Assembly (NCBI RefSeq): GCF_001530125.1
Contig: NZ_LDUG01000021.1
Span: 66,882 to 108,288 of the forward strand
Source of the DNA: Thiobacillus denitrificans
GTDB lineage: Bacteria; Pseudomonadota; Gammaproteobacteria; Burkholderiales; Thiobacillaceae
Length of the DNA stretch: 41,407 nucleotides
Reading direction: 5' to 3'
A model generated the notes under the pieces. That model was not told where the DNA came from. It did no database searches and saw only the letters and a list, made by a program, of their open reading frames with translations. Positions 16,984-26,202 of this stretch are shown here, in pieces. Within the stretch, counting starts at the first letter, position 1; every line of letters starts with the position of its first letter. The position numbers and the translations under genes are program-made.

Positions 16984-17226
16984 CGCGTCCTCCTTCGCTC
17001 AATTCACCGCCTGCGCAGGCGGTTTTTCACGTGCTCACCTTATCAGCCGGGCCGCAAGCCATAAGTTCGATAAGCGCGGAAAACCGGCGCCTATTCCCCC
17101 GATTGAAAACCCTGGCAGTGCCGATAATTCGATCACATAGGGCATACCTCATGGGAAAGCACGACATGAACACGACAATCAGAAACAAGGCGATCCATGA
17201 CGCCAGCACGAGGGGGGCAGAATAAT
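16984..17226. promoter_or_regulatory. fliE-fliF divergent intergenic region
   Basis: 243 bp between two divergent flagellar starts, so both promoters should lie here. It contains a perfect 18-bp palindrome at 17006-17023 and an isolated GCCGATAA at 17120-17127 without a matching -35. No sigma-54 (TGGC-N8-TTGC) match was found. GGGGGG about 12 bp before ATG 17227 is the likely fliF ribosome-binding site. Confidence 0.55.
17006..17027. promoter_or_regulatory. Perfect palindrome in the fliE leader, followed by T5 on the plus strand
   Basis: ACCGCCTGCGCAGGCGGT is its own reverse complement and is followed on the plus strand by TTTTT. It could be an intrinsic terminator for plus-strand transcripts entering from behind fliE. 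It could instead be an operator or hairpin in the fliE 5' leader. Confidence 0.5.
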
Positions 17227-18882
17227 ATGGCAGCAGGCGGCGAGATTGTGGTTCCGGGCAACGTCATGGATTTCACCCGGACTGCCGGCGGGCAAAAAAT
17301 CATGCTGGCACTGGGCGTGGCCGCAGCCATTGCGGTGATGGGCGCGGTCTGGATGTGGGGGCAGCAGCCGGACTATCGCGTGCTGTTCTCGAATTTCAGC
17401 GATCGCGACGGCGGCTCGATTGTCGCCGAGCTGGAAAAAATGAACGTCCCCTACAAATACTCCGAAGGCGGCGGCGCGGTGCTGGTGCCCGCCGACCGCG
17501 TGCACGATGCGCGTCTGAAACTGGCTTCGCAAGGCCTGCCCAAGGGCGGCAATGTCGGCTTCGAGCTGATGGAAAACCAGAAACTCGGCGCTTCACAATT
17601 CGTCGAGCGCGTCAATTTCCAGCGCGCGATGGAAGGCGAACTGGCGCGCTCGATCGAATCGGTCTCCTCGGTGCAGTCTGCGCGCGTACACCTGGCCATG
17701 CCCAAGGATTCAGTCTTCGTGTCCGAGCAGAAGACGCCCACTGCCTCGGTGCTGCTCAACCTGCATCCCGGCCGCGTGCTGGATGTGCAGCAGATCAGCG
17801 CCATCATGCACCTGGTGGCCAGCAGCGTGCCCGAGTTGTCGATCAAGAACGTGACCGTGGTCGACCAGCACGGCAACCTGCTTTCCGAAACCGGCAAGAT
17901 GGCCAGCGCCAACGGCATGGACCCCAGCCAGATCAAATATGTGCAGGAGCTGCAGCAAAACGTGGTGAAGCGGATCGAATCGATCATCACCCCGATCGTC
18001 GGCCCCAACAACGTGCGCGCCGAAGCAACGGCCGACGTCGACTTTTCGCGCAGCCAGCAGGCGGTGGAATCCTACAAGCCGAACCAGACGCCCGACGCGA
18101 TGGTGATCCGCAGCCAGCAGACCAGCGAATCGCTGAACGGCACCGGCAACCCGGGCGGCGTGCCGGGCGCGCTCACCAACCAGCCGCCGGCTCCGGCCAC
18201 CGCTCCGATCAATGCGGCGCCGATCAATGCGCCGGAACAGAACGCCGTCGCCCCGGCCAACGGGGAAGCCAGCACCAACACGCGCAAGGACGCAACCGTC
18301 AACTACGAAGTCGACAAGACCATTCAATACGTGCAGCAGGGCGTCGGCGGGCTGAAGCGGCTGTCGGTTGCTGTGGTCGTCAACTACAAGAAAACCACCG
18401 ACGCCGATGGCAAGGTGGTCATGACGCCGCTGACCGGGGCCGAGACGACCCAGATCAACAATCTGGTCAAGGAGGCCATGGGCTTTAACGCGGAACGCGG
18501 CGACTCCGTCAACGTGGTGAACACGCCCTTCGCCTTGGCGGAACAACCGGAAGCGCTCCCGGACCTGCCCTGGTGGAAGCAATCTGAAAATGTCGAATAC
18601 ATCCAGATGGCCAAGACCGCAGGCAAATACCTGCTGATGGCGCTGCTCCTGCTCATCCTGTATCTGCGCGTGCTCAAGCCGATGCTGAAGAAACTCTCTG
18701 CATCGATGGCGCAGCCCCCGGTCAGCCAAACTGCCCAGCTGCAGCACGCCGATGCCGGAATGCTGGCGCTTCCCGGCCAGCGCAACTATCAGGAAAACCT
18801 GTCGCGGGCGCAAAAGATGGCCAACGAGGATCCGCGCGTGGTCGCCAACATTGTAAAAACCTGGGTAGGCAGCAATGAGTGA
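17227..18882 (+). CDS. fliF: Flagellar MS-ring protein FliF
   Basis: 551 residues from ATG 17227. An in-frame ATG at 17197 lies before the G-rich ribosome-binding site, so the shorter form is preferred. The first membrane segment is at about residues 25-42. The ring-building domains follow (YRVLFSNFSDRDGGSIVAEL, AASQGLPKG-type and GNVGFELM motifs). A second membrane segment lies near 470-488, followed by a cytoplasmic tail that binds FliG (MANEDPRVVANIVKTWV). A Pro/Ala/Asn-rich loop at about 300-355 interrupts the periplasmic part, as in other FliFs. It forms the membrane ring that nucleates the motor. The end overlaps fliG by 8 bp, implying translational coupling. Confidence 0.97.
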   Translation: MAAGGEIVVPGNVMDFTRTAGGQKIMLALGVAAAIAVMGAVWMWGQQPDYRVLFSNFSDRDGGSIVAELEKMNVPYKYSEGGGAVLVPADRVHDARLKLASQGLPKGGNVGFELMENQKLGASQFVERVNFQRAMEGELARSIESVSSVQSARVHLAMPKDSVFVSEQKTPTASVLLNLHPGRVLDVQQISAIMHLVASSVPELSIKNVTVVDQHGNLLSETGKMASANGMDPSQIKYVQELQQNVVKRIESIITPIVGPNNVRAEATADVDFSRSQQAVESYKPNQTPDAMVIRSQQTSESLNGTGNPGGVPGALTNQPPAPATAPINAAPINAPEQNAVAPANGEASTNTRKDATVNYEVDKTIQYVQQGVGGLKRLSVAVVVNYKKTTDADGKVVMTPLTGAETTQINNLVKEAMGFNAERGDSVNVVNTPFALAEQPEALPDLPWWKQSENVEYIQMAKTAGKYLLMALLLLILYLRVLKPMLKKLSASMAQPPVSQTAQLQHADAGMLALPGQRNYQENLSRAQKMANEDPRVVANIVKTWVGSNE

Positions 18883-19876
18883 ACCAAGCGGCGTGACCAA
18901 GGGCGCGATCCTGATGCTTGCGCTGGGCGAGACCGGCGCATCGGAAGTGATGAAGTTTCTCGGCCCGCGCGAAGTGCAGAAGCTGGGCGAAGCCATGACC
19001 AGCATGAAATCCATTCCGCAGGAGGATGTGGAGCACGTGCTGGAGAACTTCAACACGGTGGTGGACCTGAATTCCTCGCTGGGCCTCGATTCCAACGACT
19101 ACATCCGCACCGTCCTCAGAAATGCGCTGGGCGACGACAAGGCGTCTTCGCTGCTGAACCGGATTCTCGGCGGCGGCGGCGATGCCAGCGGCATCGAAAG
19201 CCTGAAGTGGATGGACGCTGAATCGGTGGCCGACCTCGTCCACAACGAACATCCGCAGACCATCGCAACCATTCTGGTTCACCTGGAACGCGACCAGGCC
19301 TGCGAGGTGCTGGGCTTTTTCACCGAGCGCCTGCGCAACGACGTGCTGCTGCGCATTGCCACGCTCTCCGGCGTACAGCCGACCGCGCTGCGCGAACTTA
19401 ATGACGTGCTGACCAAGCTGCTGTCTGGCAACGACGTGCTGAAGAAGCAGCCGATGGGCGGCACGCGCGCGGCGGCCGACATCCTCAACTTCATGAACGG
19501 CGAAAATGAATCCGCCGCCATGGAGTACCTGAAAAGCTACGACCCCGAGATGGCGCAAAAAATCATGGACGAGATGTTCGTGTTCGAGAACATCATGGAC
19601 ATCGAGGACCGCGGCATCCAGCTGCTGCTGCGCGAAGTGCAGTCCGACTCGCTCATCATCGCGCTCAAGGGCGCGTCAGAGGACATGCGGGAAAAAATAT
19701 TCAAGAACATGTCGCAGCGTGCCGCTGACATGATGCGTGAAGACCTGGAGTCCAAGGGGCCGGTTCGCCTGTCCGAGGTCGAGGCGCAACAGAAGGAAAT
19801 CCTGATGGTGGTTCGCCGCCTGGCCGATGAAGGCCAGATCTCGCTGGGCGGAAACGGGGAAGAGCAATATGTCTAG
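18875..19876 (+). CDS. fliG: Flagellar motor switch protein FliG
   Basis: 333 residues, normal length. The N-terminal domain binds FliF. The middle domain has the conserved EHPQ motif (HNEHPQTIATILVHL). The C-terminal domain carries the charged helix that meets the stator (MFVFENIMDIEDRGIQLLLR). FliG transmits torque and is part of the switch complex with FliM and FliN. The gene overlaps fliF by 8 bp at its start and fliH by 8 bp at its end. Confidence 0.98.
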   Translation: MSEPSGVTKGAILMLALGETGASEVMKFLGPREVQKLGEAMTSMKSIPQEDVEHVLENFNTVVDLNSSLGLDSNDYIRTVLRNALGDDKASSLLNRILGGGGDASGIESLKWMDAESVADLVHNEHPQTIATILVHLERDQACEVLGFFTERLRNDVLLRIATLSGVQPTALRELNDVLTKLLSGNDVLKKQPMGGTRAAADILNFMNGENESAAMEYLKSYDPEMAQKIMDEMFVFENIMDIEDRGIQLLLREVQSDSLIIALKGASEDMREKIFKNMSQRAADMMREDLESKGPVRLSEVEAQQKEILMVVRRLADEGQISLGGNGEEQYV

Positions 19877-20510
19877 CAGCGTGGAACAGCCAGCCTTCAA
19901 GCCCTGGGAGATGGCCAGCTTCGAGGGCTCGCCTCACTCGGTCAATAAAGCGAGCCACCCAGGCATCACCCTGCCGACGATCGAACAGATCAGCGGCATC
20001 CAGGATCAGGCGCGACAGGAAGGCTACAACGCCGGGCATGCCGAGGGCCTTGCCAAGGGCTATGCCGAGGGCCAGCAACAAGCGGCGCTCGAAGCTACCC
20101 GCTTGAGCGACCTGGCAAACACGTTCACGACGGAAGTCGGCAAGGCCGATGAAACCATCTCGCAGCACGTCCTCGATCTGTCGGTCGATCTTGCCCGTGC
20201 GCTGTTGAAATCGGCGCTGGAAGTCCGCCCCGAACTGGTCATCCCCATCGTCAAGGAAGCGGTTCGCTACCTGCCGGCGCTGCACCAGCCGGCCCTGCTG
20301 TTCCTGAATCCGGATGATGCTGTGCTGGTCAGGGAGCGGATCGGCGACGAACTCACGAAAACGGGCTGGCAGCTGACCGACGATGCACAACTTGGGCGCG
20401 GCAGCTGCCGGGTGGAAACCGCCAGCAACCAGATCGATGCCACCCTGCCCACCCGCTGGCAACGCCTGGCCGCTGCGCTCGGCAAGGATTCGGACTGGCT
20501 GGCCGCCTGA
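19869..20510 (+). CDS. fliH: Flagellar export ATPase regulator FliH
   Basis: 213 residues from ATG 19869, where the 8-bp overlap with fliG matches the fliF/fliG junction. The frame opens at 19827 but that would overlap fliG more. The N-terminal region has the KPWEMASFEG tryptophan motif (export-gate contact). An E/Q/A-rich helix follows with small-residue repeats (GYNAGHAEGLAKGYAEGQQQ), typical of FliH GxxxG segments. The C-terminal domain binds FliI. A family A repeat interrupts the usual tight link to fliI. Confidence 0.94.
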   Translation: MSSSVEQPAFKPWEMASFEGSPHSVNKASHPGITLPTIEQISGIQDQARQEGYNAGHAEGLAKGYAEGQQQAALEATRLSDLANTFTTEVGKADETISQHVLDLSVDLARALLKSALEVRPELVIPIVKEAVRYLPALHQPALLFLNPDDAVLVRERIGDELTKTGWQLTDDAQLGRGSCRVETASNQIDATLPTRWQRLAAALGKDSDWLAA

Positions 20511-20537
20511 GGTACACGAATGAACCCGAAAACCGCA

Positions 20538-20688
20538 TTTGAACCACAGAGGCACAGAGGCACAGAGAAAAAAACAAAGACTGACATCGCGACGCCCTGT
20601 CACCTGTCGGGTGAGTGGCCAAGTGCGGGTAGCCTATTGACCTCTTGTCTTTCTCTGTGCCTCCGTGTCTCTGTGGTGAGGAATTTAG
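20538..20688. repeat. Family A inverted-repeat element, copy A3, between fliH and fliI
   Basis: The left end TTTGAACCACAGAGGCACAG and right end GTGGTGAGGAATTTAGG have the same order as copy A4. The core between the arms (roughly 20574-20652) aligns with A4 only as its reverse complement, at about 68 of 79 positions. The core contains CACCTGTCGGGTGA. The right end contributes GAGGAATTTAGG directly before the fliI ATG. Confidence 0.92.
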
Positions 20689-20689
20689 G

Positions 20690-22090
20690 ATGAACACGCA
20701 GCCCCACAGCGCCCGCTGGAAAGCCTATCTGCAGGATTGCCGCGAACTGCTTGCGATCGCCGAGCCGATGCAGGTATCGGGGCGCGTCACCCGCGTGGCC
20801 GGCCTGGTGATGGAGGCGGTCGGCCTGAAACTGCCGGTCGGCAGCGCCTGCACCGTTCCGCTGCCCAACGGGACGCAACTGGAGGCCGAGGTGGTGGGGT
20901 TTGACGGCAACCGGATTTTCCTGATGCCGCAAAGCGACGTCGAGGGCATCGTGCCCGGCGCCCGGGTATTCCCGGTGGAGGTGATCCCCACCCTGCCCGG
21001 CCTGGGCCTGGTGAATCACCCCCGTCGCCGGCCGAGCGACCGCGCCCGGCACCTGCCGGTCGGCGACGGCCTGCTGGGCCGCGTGCTCGACAGCAGCGGG
21101 CGGCCATTCGACGGCCTCGGCCCGGTGCAGACCACCGCCACCGCACCACTGAACAACCGCGCCGCCAATCCGCTGTCGCGCGCGCCGATCAACAGCATCC
21201 TCGACGTCGGCGTGCGTGCGATCAACAGCATGCTGACGGTGGGGCGCGGCCAGCGCATGGGCCTGTTCGCCGGTTCCGGCGTCGGCAAGAGCGTGCTGCT
21301 GGGAATGATGGCGCGCTACACCAGCGCGGACGTGATCGTGGTCGGCCTGATCGGCGAACGCGGCCGCGAGGTCAAGGAATTCATCGAACAGATTCTCGGC
21401 GAGGAAGGCCTGGCACGCGCCGTCGTGGTGGCCGCACCCGCCGACACCCCGCCGCTGGTGCGGATGCAGGGCGCGGCCTACGCCACCTCGATCGCCGAGC
21501 ATTTCCGCGACCAGGGCAAGCACGTGCTGCTGATCATGGATTCGCTTACCCGCTATGCCATGGCGCAGCGCGAAATCGCCCTCGCCATCGGCGAGCCGCC
21601 GGCCACCAAGGGCTATCCGCCATCGGTGTTTGCCAAGCTGCCGGCGCTGGTCGAACGCGCCGGCAACGGCAAGCCGGGCGGCGGCTCGATCACTGCTTTC
21701 TACACCGTGCTCACCGAGGGCGACGACCAGCAGGACCCGATTGCCGATGCCGCGCGCGCGATTCTCGACGGCCACATCGTGCTGGATCGTTCGCTGGCTG
21801 AAAGCGGCCACTACCCCGCCATCAATATCGAGCAGTCGATCAGCCGCGTCATGCAGGGCATCACCACGCCGGAACACCAGCAACGCGCACACCGCCTGAA
21901 AAAACTGGTTTCGCGCTACGAGCGCAGCCGCGACCTGATCAACGTCGGCGCCTATGCGGCAGGCACCGACCCGCTGCTGGACGAAGCCATCAAATTGCAG
22001 GCGGGCATTGAAGCCTTCCTGCAGCAAACCATTTCCGAGCACTCAAACGTCCAGCAAAGCCTGAACGAACTCGAAGCCTTGTTCCAATAA
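20690..22090 (+). CDS. fliI: Flagellum-specific ATPase FliI
   Basis: 466 residues from ATG 20690; the upstream in-frame part (from 20645) is repeat sequence. Walker A is [15 protein letters not shown], Walker B is [15 protein letters not shown], followed by [20 protein letters not shown], as in all flagellar and type III ATPases. The N-terminal barrel begins near residue 25 ([15 protein letters not shown]). It forms the hexamer that, with FliH and FliJ, feeds substrates to the export gate. Its apparent Shine-Dalgarno GAGGAA, 8-9 bp before ATG, is the terminus of repeat A3. fliJ follows 26 bp downstream. Confidence 0.97.
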   Translation: MNTQPHSARWKAYLQDCRELLAIAEPMQVSGRVTRVAGLVMEAVGLKLPVGSACTVPLPNGTQLEAEVVGFDGNRIFLMPQSDVEGIVPGARVFPVEVIPTLPGLGLVNHPRRRPSDRARHLPVGDGLLGRVLDSSGRPFDGLGPVQTTATAPLNNRAANPLSRAPINSILDVGVRAINSMLTVGRGQRMGLFAGSGVGKSVLLGMMARYTSADVIVVGLIGERGREVKEFIEQILGEEGLARAVVVAAPADTPPLVRMQGAAYATSIAEHFRDQGKHVLLIMDSLTRYAMAQREIALAIGEPPATKGYPPSVFAKLPALVERAGNGKPGGGSITAFYTVLTEGDDQQDPIADAARAILDGHIVLDRSLAESGHYPAINIEQSISRVMQGITTPEHQQRAHRLKKLVSRYERSRDLINVGAYAAGTDPLLDEAIKLQAGIEAFLQQTISEHSNVQQSLNELEALFQ

Positions 22091-22116
22091 CCCTCACCGA
22101 ACGACAGGCACACTGA

Positions 22117-22566
22117 ATGGCTCATCCCTCCGCACTCGATACGCTGATCGATCTCGCGAACAAGGAAACCGACGCGGCCGCGAAACGGCTAGGCGCCACG
22201 CTGCGCGCCGGCGAGGAGGCGGGCCAGAAACTCGACCTGCTGACGCAGTACCGCGACGATTATGCCGCGCGCTGCCAGTCCAATCTGGCCAGCGGGATCA
22301 GCACGACGCACTTCAACAACTTCCAGGTCTTCATGCAAAAGCTCGACCACGCCATCGCCGGCCAGCAGAAAGTCGTCAGCGACGCCCAACTGCAGATCGC
22401 CCAGGCACGTGTCGTCTGGCAGGCCTGCGAGCAGAAGAAAATGTCGTTCGTCACACTGGCTGACCGCGCAAGCAAGGAAACCGCGCGTCGCGAACTGTGG
22501 CTCGACCAGAAGCAGAACGACGAACACGCCGCCCGGACCGCGCTGTACAAGCGCAACCCTTCCTGA
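22117..22566 (+). CDS. fliJ: Flagellar export protein FliJ
   Basis: 149 residues, almost wholly helical and expected to form an antiparallel coiled coil (KLDLLTQYRDDYAARCQ; LDHAIAGQQKVVSDAQLQIA). FliJ is the stalk of the FliH-FliI-FliJ ATPase complex and recycles chaperones. It sits between fliI (26 bp upstream) and fliK (21 bp downstream), the standard order. No signal peptide or membrane segment. Confidence 0.93.
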   Translation: MAHPSALDTLIDLANKETDAAAKRLGATLRAGEEAGQKLDLLTQYRDDYAARCQSNLASGISTTHFNNFQVFMQKLDHAIAGQQKVVSDAQLQIAQARVVWQACEQKKMSFVTLADRASKETARRELWLDQKQNDEHAARTALYKRNPS

Positions 22567-22587
22567 AATCTGACAGGACACAAGACC

Positions 22588-23718
22588 ATGAACGCGACCC
22601 CCATGAATATCAATCCGGTCAATGCTGCGCAGCCGCAGCCTGCCGCCGGCAAACAGCAGGATTCCGCCGCGCCGGACGTGCCGTTCAGCCAGGTCTTGTC
22701 GAGCGAGATGGCGCAGAACCGGCGCAACAGCGAGACCAGGCAAGGCGCCGATGCCGATGCCGGCAAGGACGCGGCGGCGCAGGCGGGCCGCCCGACAGAA
22801 TCCGGCGAGAATGCCGCAGCCAAGGCAACGGAAGCTGGTGAATCCGTACGCGATCCGCTTGCCCCGCCCCTGGCCGAGAACGCCAAGACCGATCCGGCGA
22901 CCCTGCTCGGACTGGCGATTAACCCGGACCAGCTGAAGCCGGCACCGGCCAAGATGGACAGCGCTGACGCAAATCAGCCATCCGACGAGGACGCCAGCAT
23001 CCTGCCCTTCCAGAATTCCCGCAAGGGCCGGACAGCGCAGGCCGGGCAATTTTCCGGCAATGCGCACGACACGCAGAAAATCGACCCCGCCCTGTCTGGC
23101 AAAGCCAATTTGCAGGCGTCAACGACGGCTGCCATGGCCACCGCATTTTCGGGTCAGCTGGCAGCGGCCCGGCAGGGCGATGCCATGAAAGGCGAGTTCA
23201 TGTCGGACCTCATGAGCAATCCCGCCATGCGCCCCGCCTCGCAGGCCGCGTTTGAAACCCTGCACACGCTGAATGAAGTAGCATCCCCCAAATTGGCCCC
23301 CACGCTGGGCACAACGGCCTGGAACCAGGCCCTGGGCGAGAAGGTCGTGTGGATGGCGGCAGGTGCCCAGCAAACGGCCACGCTCACGCTCAACCCGCCC
23401 AACATGGGGCCGCTGCAGATTGTGCTGAACCTTGCGAACGACCAGGCCACGGCCAACTTCTTCTCCGCCCAGCCCGAAGTTCGCCAGGCGCTGGAGGCCG
23501 CCTTCCCCCGCCTGAAGGAAATGATGAACGAAGCCGGCATCCAGCTGGAGCAGGCGACAGTGAGCGCGGACACGCCGCGGCAGGACAATCCGTCCGATCA
23601 CCAGGCACAACGGGTCACCCCGCCGATTGGCGCGGATGAAGCCGTCACGGCTGGCTTGCAGACTATTCATGCACCAATCCAACAATCCGGGCGGGGACTG
23701 ATCGACACCTTCGCCTGA
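22588..23718 (+). CDS. fliK: Flagellar hook-length control protein FliK
   Basis: 376 residues. The N-terminal about 250 residues are polar, Ala/Gln/Asp-rich and low in conservation, as expected for a secreted molecular ruler. The C-terminal domain (about 255-350) has the conserved switch pattern (QTATLTLNPPNMGPLQIVLN, then FFSAQPEVRQALEAAFPRLK and MMNEAGIQLEQATVS). FliK measures the hook and triggers FlhB to switch substrates. A second FliK-like gene lies at 13032. A REP cluster follows the stop. Confidence 0.95.
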   Translation: MNATPMNINPVNAAQPQPAAGKQQDSAAPDVPFSQVLSSEMAQNRRNSETRQGADADAGKDAAAQAGRPTESGENAAAKATEAGESVRDPLAPPLAENAKTDPATLLGLAINPDQLKPAPAKMDSADANQPSDEDASILPFQNSRKGRTAQAGQFSGNAHDTQKIDPALSGKANLQASTTAAMATAFSGQLAAARQGDAMKGEFMSDLMSNPAMRPASQAAFETLHTLNEVASPKLAPTLGTTAWNQALGEKVVWMAAGAQQTATLTLNPPNMGPLQIVLNLANDQATANFFSAQPEVRQALEAAFPRLKEMMNEAGIQLEQATVSADTPRQDNPSDHQAQRVTPPIGADEAVTAGLQTIHAPIQQSGRGLIDTFA

Positions 23719-23752
23719 CGGCCCGCCGCCTGCCGGAGCCTGGGGTGACGGG

Positions 23753-24088
23753 ACGAAATCGGGGCGGGGGCGCCCCTCCTACACGAAAGCCTCAAGTCCG
23801 TGCCGATGTAGGAGGCCCGCCCCCGGGCCGAAGCCGTGGAGGTTGCGACGGTGCGAAATCGCGGCGAGGGCGCCGCTCCCACAGGTCCGTGCCCCTGTAG
23901 GAGGCCCGCCCCCGGGCCGAAGCCGTGGAGGTTGCGACGGTGCGAAATTCGGGGCGAGGGCGCCCGTGCGTGGTTGTTGCCGACTTGTCGGCTTTAGTGC
24001 GTGGTTGTTGCCGACTTGTCGGCTTTACAACCACGGCCTCCCCCTTGCGGGGACAACCACGGCCTACCCCTTGCGGGTGCTCCCACAG
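23753..24088. repeat. REP cluster (family B) between fliK and fliL with nested short duplications
   Basis: A reverse REP ends CTCCTAC at 23782. Paired REPs start GTAGGAGGCCCG at 23808 and 23897. Then GTGCGTGGTTGTTGCCGACT is repeated with a 31-bp period (23966, 23997), and ACAACCACGGCCT with a 26-bp period (24027, 24053). Several feet are mutated (CTCCCAC for CTCCTAC at 23881 and 24086), so some units are decaying. Confidence 0.88.
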
Positions 24089-24267
24089 GAATGATGCAGG
24101 GCGGATGGATTTGCGCCTTGGTTGAAAACCGCACTGACGCAGACCTGCCGCCTGCATTGAACGATATGCGTCCCTTTTCCCCCTCTTTTCCCGGTATCGA
24201 AGGCGCTTGTTTCTTTCAATAATGACAAACATCCACACCGCATTGTCCCTACAGAGGAACCGTATCG
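24089..24267 (+). promoter_or_regulatory. fliL upstream region
   Basis: About 180 bp of unique sequence, the only sizeable non-repeat gap in the fliF-fliR run, so it may contain an internal promoter for fliL-fliR. No confident promoter could be read. AGAGGAAC lies about 9 bp before ATG 24268. Confidence 0.4.
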
Positions 24268-24783
24268 ATGGCCAGACCTGCCGTATCCGCCGTATCCGCC
24301 AAATCCGCCGAACCTGACGAGGCTGTAGAAGCCGCCCCAGCCGGGAAGTCGAAGAAGACGCTGTTCATCATCATCGGCGCCCTCGTGGTTCTGCTGGGGG
24401 GAGGCGGCGCGGCCACCTGGTTCTTCACCCAGTCAGACGGTGCCCCCAAGGAAGCCAAGGAAAAACCGCAGACAGCGCCTATCTACCTGGCGCTCGAAAC
24501 CTTCACCGTCAACCTTCAGGACGGCGAGCGCTATATGCAGGTCGACGTCACGCTGCAGGTGGCCGATCAGGCCCAGGCGGACGCCATCAAGCTGCACATG
24601 CCGCGCGTCCGCAGCCGCCTGCTGGCCTTGCTCTCCAGCAAGCATGCCGAGGCGCTGACCACTGCCGAGGCCAAGCAGAAACTCGCACAGGAAATCCTGG
24701 CGCAGGTGAAGCAGCCGTTTTACGCCAAAGGCAAACCCCAACAGGTGGACGACGTCCTGTTCACCTCGTTCGTGATCCAGTAA
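24268..24783 (+). CDS. fliL: Flagellar basal body-associated protein FliL
   Basis: 171 residues. A short cytoplasmic N-terminus is followed by one membrane segment at about residues 34-54 (TLFIIIGALVVLLGGGGAAT). The periplasmic FliL domain contains IYLALETFTVNLQDGERYMQ and ends KPQQVDDVLFTSFVIQ. FliL surrounds the stator units and supports torque. fliM starts 7 bp downstream, so the two are tightly coupled. Confidence 0.96.
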   Translation: MARPAVSAVSAKSAEPDEAVEAAPAGKSKKTLFIIIGALVVLLGGGGAATWFFTQSDGAPKEAKEKPQTAPIYLALETFTVNLQDGERYMQVDVTLQVADQAQADAIKLHMPRVRSRLLALLSSKHAEALTTAEAKQKLAQEILAQVKQPFYAKGKPQQVDDVLFTSFVIQ

Positions 24784-24790
24784 ACCGTTT

Positions 24791-25792
24791 ATGGCCGACA
24801 ATTTTCTTTCGCAGGATGAAGTCGACGCGCTGCTGAAAGGCGTGACCGGCGAAGCCGATGAGGTACCGGTCGAGGAAGATCGTTCGGAGGTGCGTTCGTA
24901 CAACCTGGCCACGCAGGAACGCATCGTGCGTGGCCGGATGCCGACGCTCGAAATCATCAACGAGCGTTTTGCGCGGCTGCTCCGCATCGGCCTCTACAAC
25001 TTCCTGCGGCGCGGGGTGGAAATTTCGGTCGGCCCGGTGCGGGTCTCGAAATACAGCGAGTTCATCCGCAACCTGGTGGTGCCCACCAACCTGAACCTGG
25101 TGCAGTTCAAGCCACTGCGCGGCACGGCGTTGATGATCTTCAACCCCGACCTGGTTTTCCTCATGGTCGACAACCTGTTCGGCGGCGACGGACGTTTCCA
25201 CACCCGCGTCGAAGGCCGGGACTTCACGCAGACCGAACACCGCATCATCCAGCGCATTCTCGCTATCGTTTTCGAGGCCTACTCGAAATCCTGGGAACCG
25301 ATTTATCCGATCGAGTTTGAGTTCGTCCGCTCGGAAATGAACACCCAGTTCGCCAACATCGCCACCCCCAACGAAGTGGTGGTCGCGGTCACCTTTGCCA
25401 TCGAGCTTGGCCAAATCAGCGGCGAAATGCATTTCTGCATGCCGTATTCGATGATCGAACCCATCAAGGATCTGCTGACCAGCAGCCTGCAGGCTGAAAA
25501 CCTGGAAGTGGACAAGCGCTGGATCCGCCTGATGCGGCAGCAAATCCAGCTGGCGGAAGTCGAGCTCGTCGCCGATCTGGGCACGGCAGCGATCAGCCTG
25601 CGCGACATCGTCGACATGAAAGTGGGCGACATCATTCCGCTCGACATTCCGCGAACCATCGAGGCCAAGGTCGACGGCGTGCCGGTGATGGAATGCGAAT
25701 ACGGAAAATTCAACGGCCAATACACCTTGCGCGTCGAAAAATTGCTGTCGAGCAACTCGACCGAGCCGCAAACAGGAGAAAAACATGTCTGA
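24791..25792 (+). CDS. fliM: Flagellar motor switch protein FliM
   Basis: 333 residues. The N-terminus carries the CheY-P docking motif in FLSQDEVDALLKGVTGE. The middle CheC-like domain includes the conserved LVDNLFGGDGR-type motif (VDNLFGGDGRFHTRVEGRDF). The C-terminal SpoA domain follows (about 255-325). FliM receives the CheY signal and reverses rotation. An 8-bp overlap with fliN matches the overlaps at fliF/fliG and fliG/fliH. Confidence 0.98.
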   Translation: MADNFLSQDEVDALLKGVTGEADEVPVEEDRSEVRSYNLATQERIVRGRMPTLEIINERFARLLRIGLYNFLRRGVEISVGPVRVSKYSEFIRNLVVPTNLNLVQFKPLRGTALMIFNPDLVFLMVDNLFGGDGRFHTRVEGRDFTQTEHRIIQRILAIVFEAYSKSWEPIYPIEFEFVRSEMNTQFANIATPNEVVVAVTFAIELGQISGEMHFCMPYSMIEPIKDLLTSSLQAENLEVDKRWIRLMRQQIQLAEVELVADLGTAAISLRDIVDMKVGDIIPLDIPRTIEAKVDGVPVMECEYGKFNGQYTLRVEKLLSSNSTEPQTGEKHV

Positions 25793-26189
25793 AGACTCTA
25801 CCCAAGCCATTGCCGAAGACGATTGGGCGGCCGCCATGGCCGAACAGGCCCCAGCGGTGACTGCCACACCAACGGCGCCGGAAATTTTCAAGGAGCTGTC
25901 CGGCACCACCACCTCCGGCGGACTGGCCAAGGATATCGATTTCATTCTCGACATTCCGGTGCTGCTGACGGTGGAGCTGGGCCGCACCAAGATCACCATC
26001 AAGAACCTGCTGCAGCTGGCGCAGGGATCGGTGGTCGAGCTCGACGGTCTGGCGGGCGAGCCGATGGACGTGCTGGTCAACGGCTGCCTGATCGCGCAAG
26101 GCGAAGTGGTGGTGGTAAACGACAAGTTCGGCGTGCGCCTGACCGACATCATTACCCCCGCCGAGCGGATCCGGAAACTTAACAAATGA
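25785..26189 (+). CDS. fliN: Flagellar motor switch protein FliN
   Basis: 134 residues. After an acidic N-terminal stretch, the SpoA domain (about 60-132) is canonical (IDFILDIPVLLTVELGRTKI, LLQLAQGSVVELDGLAGEPM, VNGCLIAQGEVVVVNDKFGV). FliN forms the bottom of the C ring with FliM. AGGAG lies about 6 bp before ATG 25785. The gene is followed by the longest family A element. Confidence 0.97.
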   Translation: MSEDSTQAIAEDDWAAAMAEQAPAVTATPTAPEIFKELSGTTTSGGLAKDIDFILDIPVLLTVELGRTKITIKNLLQLAQGSVVELDGLAGEPMDVLVNGCLIAQGEVVVVNDKFGVRLTDIITPAERIRKLNK

Positions 26190-26202
26190 AGCTGAAAACC
26201 GT

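Noticed and set aside
17120..17127. GCCGATAA as a sigma-28 -10 for fliF
   Set aside because: The -10 match is exact, but the eight bases 11 bp upstream (GATTGAAA) do not resemble TAAAGTTT.
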